In this document: piece by piece, positions 59,601 to 64,000 of the stretch
Layout of the letters: each line of letters begins with the position of its first letter
How positions within the stretch are numbered: the first letter of the stretch is position 1
Source of the DNA: Cylindrodendrum hubeiense
Taxonomy: Eukaryota; Ascomycota; Sordariomycetes; Hypocreales; Nectriaceae
Length of the DNA: 64,000 nt
Direction of reading: 5' to 3'
Assembly: GCA_014621425.1 (NCBI GenBank)
Contig: JAANBB010000156.1
Coordinates: 1-64,000, forward strand
Notes under the pieces: model-generated
Seen by the model: only the letters and a program-made list of their open reading frames with translations
Databases searched by the model: none
Told to the model about the DNA's origin: nothing
Made by a program: the position numbers and the translations under genes

Positions 59601-61900
59601 GCGTCTGGCCCGGACAATCACATCCGTTCTACCCCAGTCTACAGACCTTTCTCACCTTGAAACACTGCTAATGCTGGCTGGCTACGCACAGGACGTGCTC
59701 CTCTGTATGGGCATCGTAGAAGCCACTGATGTTGGTATCGGCCTCGAAGGCGCCGGCGTCGTCACCGAGGTGGGAGCCGGCGTGGTTGACCTTCAGCCGG
59801 GAGACCGCGTTTTCTACCTAGCTGACAACTGCTTCTCGACTCAAATAACGATATCGGCCCAGCGGTGCGCCAAGATCCCGGCATCGCTCCCATGGGAGCA
59901 AGCCGCCACTATGCCCTGTGTCTATGCCACTGTCATTCATTCCCTCCTGGACATTGGACAGCTGCAGTCTGGCCAGACAATCCTGATTCACTCCGCATGT
60001 GGCGGCATTGGAATTGCGGCTCTGAATGTCTGCAGCAACATTGAAGGATTAAAGGTGAGACAATACGGAGTGCCCCGAGACTTGAACTATTGGACGCTAA
60101 CGTGGAGCCCCTGCTAGGTCTATGTCACAGTTGGAAATGAAGAAAAGGTTAAGTACTTGATGGATACCTTCGGCCTCCCTCGTGAAAACATCTTCAACTC
60201 GCGCGACACGTCATTCCTTCACGACGTGCAAGCTGTGACTGGTGGCCGTGGTGTTGACTTGGTCCTCAATAGCCTCTCCGGGGAGCTACTGCACGCATCA
60301 TGGCAGTGCGTGGCGCCATACGGGAAGATGCTCGAGATCGGCAAGCGGGACTTCATCGGCAAGGCTCGGTTGGACATGGACCTTTTCGAAGCTAACAGGA
60401 GCTTCATCGGTATTGACCTAGCCAGATTTGACTCGGCAAGATGCCAGAGGTAAGTTGCATACATCCAGTCCAGAACCGCGGAACCCACGCTAACCATGGG
60501 GCTGGGTGTACAGACTGCTCCAGCGAACGTCGGACATGCTACAATCCGGTAAGATTCAGCCAATCGACCCTATCAAGGTGTTCGACGCGGCCGACATTGA
60601 GGCCAGCTTCCGCTATATGCAAAAAGGAACGCACCTTGGCAAGATCGTGGTGGCTATCCCCGAGAACGCCCGCAGCCTCCCAGTCTCCCTCAAGCCGCCA
60701 CAAACTGAACTTAACCCGTCAGCCACCTACCTTCTCGTGGGTGGCCTGGGCGGTTTAGGACGCGCAGTAGCCACCTGGATGGTGGAGAGGGGCGCCCGCC
60801 ATCTTCTCTTCTTCTCGCGTTCGGCCGGCCAGAGCCCTCGAGACCAAGCCTTCTTTCAGGAGCTGCAATCCCAGGGTTGCACGGCGCAGGCGGTCCGGGG
60901 CAGCGTGACGGACAGGGCCGATGTGGAGCGAGTCATGGCTTCCGCCCCGGCTGACAATCCCATCAATGGTGTCCTGCAGATGTCCATGGTGCTCCGCGAC
61001 AAGCCCTTTGCCGATATGGATTTGGCAGATTGGAACACGGCTGTGAAGCCAAAGGTCCAGGGCACCTGGAATTTGCATCTAGCCGCGCCAAAGGACCTTG
61101 ACTTCTTCTTCGCCACGGGCTCAATCAGTGGATCCTTTGGCACTCCCGGCCAGGCAAACTATGCCGCTGGCAACACGTATCTTACAGCCTTGTTCCAGCA
61201 CCGCCGAGCACTCAATCTACCCGCTTCGATTTTGCATATTGGCCTCGTCGAGGACATTGGGTACCTAGCCCAGAATCCCGTCCGGGCTGAGGCGCTGCGC
61301 GCAGCCGGCGGCTTCTTCTTGCGCACGCGGCAGCTGCTCGAGGGATTGAACTGGGCTTTGGCGTCAAGTCGGCCCGAGGGACTCGACTGCCAACTTACCA
61401 TAGGCCTGCGTTGTGAGAAACAGCTGTCAGATTCGGCCAACCGCGTCATATGGAAGACGGATGCCCGTATGGGACTGTATCATAACCGGGAGGTGTCCAG
61501 CGGCACAGCCGGCGCCGGTGCCGACGGGGATGGCGCCGAGGCGCTTCGTCTCTTCATTGCCTCAGTCGAGGCGGAGCAAGGCCTCCTTGAGGCCCCTGCT
61601 TCTCTGGAATTCGTGACTAATGAGATCGGGGCTCGTGTGTACTTATTCATGCTGCGGCCAGCCGAAGAGATGGATCCGGCGGCGTCGCTGACATCGCTGG
61701 GAGTCGACTCGCTGGTGACCATTGAGATCCGCAACTGGATTAAGCGGAATTTTGGTGGCGTCGAGCTTAGCACTCTGGAGATTCTCAACTCTGGTACTAT
61801 TGAGGGCCTGGGGCGATTAACCGTGGACGCCTTGAAGGCCCGGTTCGCAGCGGCTGGAACGACGGAAGGGGATGCATATCTAGATATGAAGGCTCCATAA
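53629..61900 (+). CDS. FUM1-like: Highly reducing polyketide synthase, FUM1-like (about 2,598 aa)
   Basis: Exons: 53629-54114, 54187-56149, 56229-58575, 58652-59570, 59692-60054, 60118-60449, 60514-61900; frame intact. Domains in order: ketosynthase with [10 protein letters not shown] (Cys209), [12 protein letters not shown] and [10 protein letters not shown]; acyltransferase with [10 protein letters not shown] and [12 protein letters not shown] (Ser near 712); dehydratase with [15 protein letters not shown] (His near 1023) and TIDHCLQ (Asp near 1201); C-methyltransferase with [15 protein letters not shown] near 1478; enoyl reductase with GLNFRDV near 1898 and SACGGIG; ketoreductase with [10 protein letters not shown] near 2213 and [12 protein letters not shown]; acyl carrier with LGVDSL (Ser near 2535). 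This KS-AT-DH-MT-ER-KR-ACP order, the lack of a release domain and the length match Fum1 (about 2,590). The chain would be released by the oxoamine synthase. Confidence 0.9.
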
Positions 61901-62880
61901 ACCCGTTCATTTCAGTTATATTAGCCTAAAATAGAATAAAGATATAAAATGAAATTAATTACCAGTCTCTTTTTTGGATTTATTTATATTAATTATACAA
62001 GTATATATATTCATTCCAATTATCTATATTTTCTACGTTATTAGTATTATATAAGTTATTTATTAATATACATATTAATATACAGTTCTAAATAGATATT
62101 ATAATAATAGAAGATATACAATATCAAAATAATCTAACCACAGTTAATATTAGTACGTAATATAACCTTTCAATATATTAAAGATAGCATTCCGAACTGA
62201 AACCTAACAAATATCTAAACTTCGCCGATAGTTATATCCATAGCTGAAGGGGGAGGCAAATCCCTCAGTGTTGTTTGAGTTAACCGAGTTATGACAGTAC
62301 TACTACACTAAACCTCGGATATGGATCCGTCTTGGTGCGATGCTGCTACGTACGTAATTCCGGCGAATGCATCAGTACTACATAGTATTGCTACATATTA
62401 TTAGTATAGTACAGTTTACGCCAGCTATCACCTTAGTTAGCGTCTGTTTAAATTTGAATCAATCGAGTACGGAGCGTTTGTTATATACTGTTGGCCGATG
62501 TACGAGGTACGTTGGGGCAATCGCAAGTCCATCGGTGTTCCGCGTGTTACTCCGCCGAAGGTCGCAATTATAGTCGAACGTTGCTCATGAGGCCCGCTAA
62601 GAATCGATGTGGCTCTTGAAGCGGAATGTCTCCTAATCTTTGGCGTGACAATATGAAATATACCACCCGAGAAAGCCTATTCAGAGTAGGCGCGCCCTCC
62701 AAAAGTAATACTCCTCAACACCTTTATTGCTAACCTACTGTCTCTTCTGGTACTGGATGTAATACTAAATGTGTGTCTCTATTGTTTATAAATACTGTAT
62801 TGCTTTGATTTATCTGATGATATCGAGTAAAGCTAAAACGAATACTCCTCAACACATACCAGTCTTATTATACAGGGCCA
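61901..62880. repeat. AT-rich degenerate repeat between synthase and ABC transporter
   Basis: From about 61915 to 62220 the sequence is AT-rich with no open frame. TTTGAGTTAACCGAGTT at 62274 nearly repeats a word at 48751. A 15-bp word, AATACTCCTCAACAC, occurs at 62707 and again at 62841. The 3' ends of two converging genes also lie here. The parent element is not recognisable. Confidence 0.55.
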
Positions 62881-64000
62881 TCAAGTCTCGTTCCCCCGAG
62901 CCACGGCCTCGCACAACGCCCGAAATCTTCCGCTCCTGACCTGCAGGAGTTTCGCCGGACTTCCATCCTCGACTATGGTACCTGAATCCAACACAATTAC
63001 GCGATCAAAGAACTCCTCTGGTCCATCCTCTGATAGCCCTGGGTTTGATGCGTTATGTTTCCCTGCGATAAAGCTCAGCCTATGGGTGACCATGAGGACG
63101 GTATAGTCAGAAAACTCGCGCCGTATGATGTTGTAGAATCTCCGTTCCGTGTCTAAATCCATAGATGAATTGACCTCATCCAAGAGCAATATGCCTGTTG
63201 CTTCTCCTGCCGTGGCACTAGTTCTGTACCATAGCTTGGTCTCTGATAAGGAAGATGAAGAAGTTTGCCTCTCTACAGCATCTGCTGAACCGTCCCAGTC
63301 GGACCCCCCTGTCTCATTGTTTTCTCTGGGTTGTCTAATCGGTGGCGCCTCGACTCCTCCTATCACACTGGCTGCTTGCCGTTTTTCCCTATCCTTGATG
63401 CGTTTTCTCAAAACTGCCCGCACGAGGCTGAAGAGCTGTTTCTGGCCCTGGCTGAGCTCACCGGGCTTCATAGCTGCCGTCAGGCCACCACTTTGACCCT
63501 TAACCGAGTCCCATAGGTTCACATCCTCCAGGACCGATCGGCATTCGGCATTAGTGCATGTCCCGAATAAATCCAGATTTTCCTTCCACGATGTTCCGGC
63601 CGGAAGGAAAATGGCTTCCTGGGGCACGGCGATGATACGCTGGCACAATACGCTGCGGCCAATGTCTTGGAGGGGAAGGCCATCAATCGAAATAGCGTCT
63701 TTCGGAGAGGTCGGTAGAGGATCCAGGAGCCGGAGCAAGAGAAGTATGAGGGATGATTTGCCACTAGGTTTCGGGAACCGTTGAGTTAGCTTCAAGACAA
63801 TTCAAAGACAGTGCCCCCGGTATCCAGTTCAACGATCGTCCAAGGGAGCACCCACCTTCCCGTGCGGCCACAGAGGGCGACCTTCTGGCCAGGCTCGATG
63901 ACGAGCGTCAGATCCTTTAAAGCTAGACTAACCTGAACGTCATCACTGCTATTGACAACGTCACTATTCAACATGGGAACAGGTCAGCATCCGAAACCAC
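62881..64000 (-). CDS. FUM19-like: ABC transporter (ABCC/MRP type) C-terminal part, FUM19-like, cut by the window edge
   Basis: The second nucleotide-binding domain of a full-size ABC exporter. The last exon is 62881-63763; an intron at 63764-63855 splits the Walker A motif, joining ALCGRTG to SGKSSLILLL. Then come a Q-loop (IIAVPQEAIFLPAGTSWKEN), the signature LSQGQKQLFSLVRAVL, Walker B ILLLDEVNSSMDLDTE and the switch histidine in VMVTHRLSF. An insertion of about 60 polar residues lies between signature and Walker B. The sequence upstream of about 63960 probably contains another intron, and the rest is outside the window. ABCC-type pumps export conjugates or toxins. Fum19 in the fumonisin cluster is of this class and a role in export or self-protection is inferred. 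Confidence 0.85.

Noticed and set aside
53629..61900. PKS-NRPS hybrid
   Set aside because: The protein ends right after one acyl carrier domain; the condensation domain nearby belongs to a separate gene on the other strand.

Overview
The window reads as a filamentous ascomycete genome. Introns are short (about 45-95 nt) with GT-AG (some GC-AG) borders and CTAAC/CTGAC-like branch sites. Islands of very AT-rich sequence, stopped in all frames, look like old repeats mutated by repeat-induced point mutation (RIP). The gene families are typical of Pezizomycotina. A cyanide hydratase and a subgroup-C chitinase suggest, but do not prove, a sordariomycete such as Hypocreales. No tRNA, rRNA or CRISPR array was seen.

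Left part (1-32 kb) is accessory sequence. It starts with the 3' end of a PEP-mutase/isocitrate-lyase family gene cut off by about 3.5 kb of AT-rich DNA. An SRPK-like kinase and a decayed piece of a second copy follow, then a small two-exon gene behind a 102-bp tandem duplication, a truncated SNG1/DUF3533 membrane protein and a single-pass surface protein. Next come a secreted three-LysM protein, an unknown acidic protein on the other strand, and a killer-toxin-like GH18 chitinase of about 1,878 residues. Then a truncated short-chain dehydrogenase and an intact cyanide hydratase. Between 27.9 and 31.8 kb lie three broken genes: a beta-lactamase-like hydrolase, a fungal transcription factor and a GH31 glycosidase.

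Right part (32-64 kb, running off the edge) is a biosynthetic cluster whose genes match, one by one, the fumonisin/sphinganine-analogue (FUM) type: an alpha-oxoamine synthase (FUM8-like), a 2-oxoglutarate dioxygenase (FUM3-like), an acyl-CoA synthetase (FUM10-like), a P450-reductase fusion (FUM6-like), an iron-type alcohol dehydrogenase (FUM7-like), a ceramide-synthase homologue (FUM17/18-like), a ketoreductase (FUM13-like), a PCP-condensation protein (FUM14-like), a highly reducing polyketide synthase (FUM1-like) and the 3' end of an ABC transporter (FUM19-like). By analogy with FUM, the synthase builds a methylated polyketide, the oxoamine synthase releases it with an amino acid, FUM13/FUM6/FUM3-like enzymes reduce and hydroxylate it, and FUM7/10/14-like proteins make and attach a tricarboxylic side chain. 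The ceramide-synthase homologue and transporter would protect the producer.

The order and strands differ from the classical Fusarium cluster as I recall it. FUM2-, FUM11-, FUM15-, FUM16- and FUM21-like genes are not in the window. The P450-reductase gene carries one frame break in the sequence as given, so the cluster may be damaged or the assembly may hold an error. Degenerate transposon sequence lies at 48 kb and 62 kb, on both sides of the FUM13/14/1-like block.
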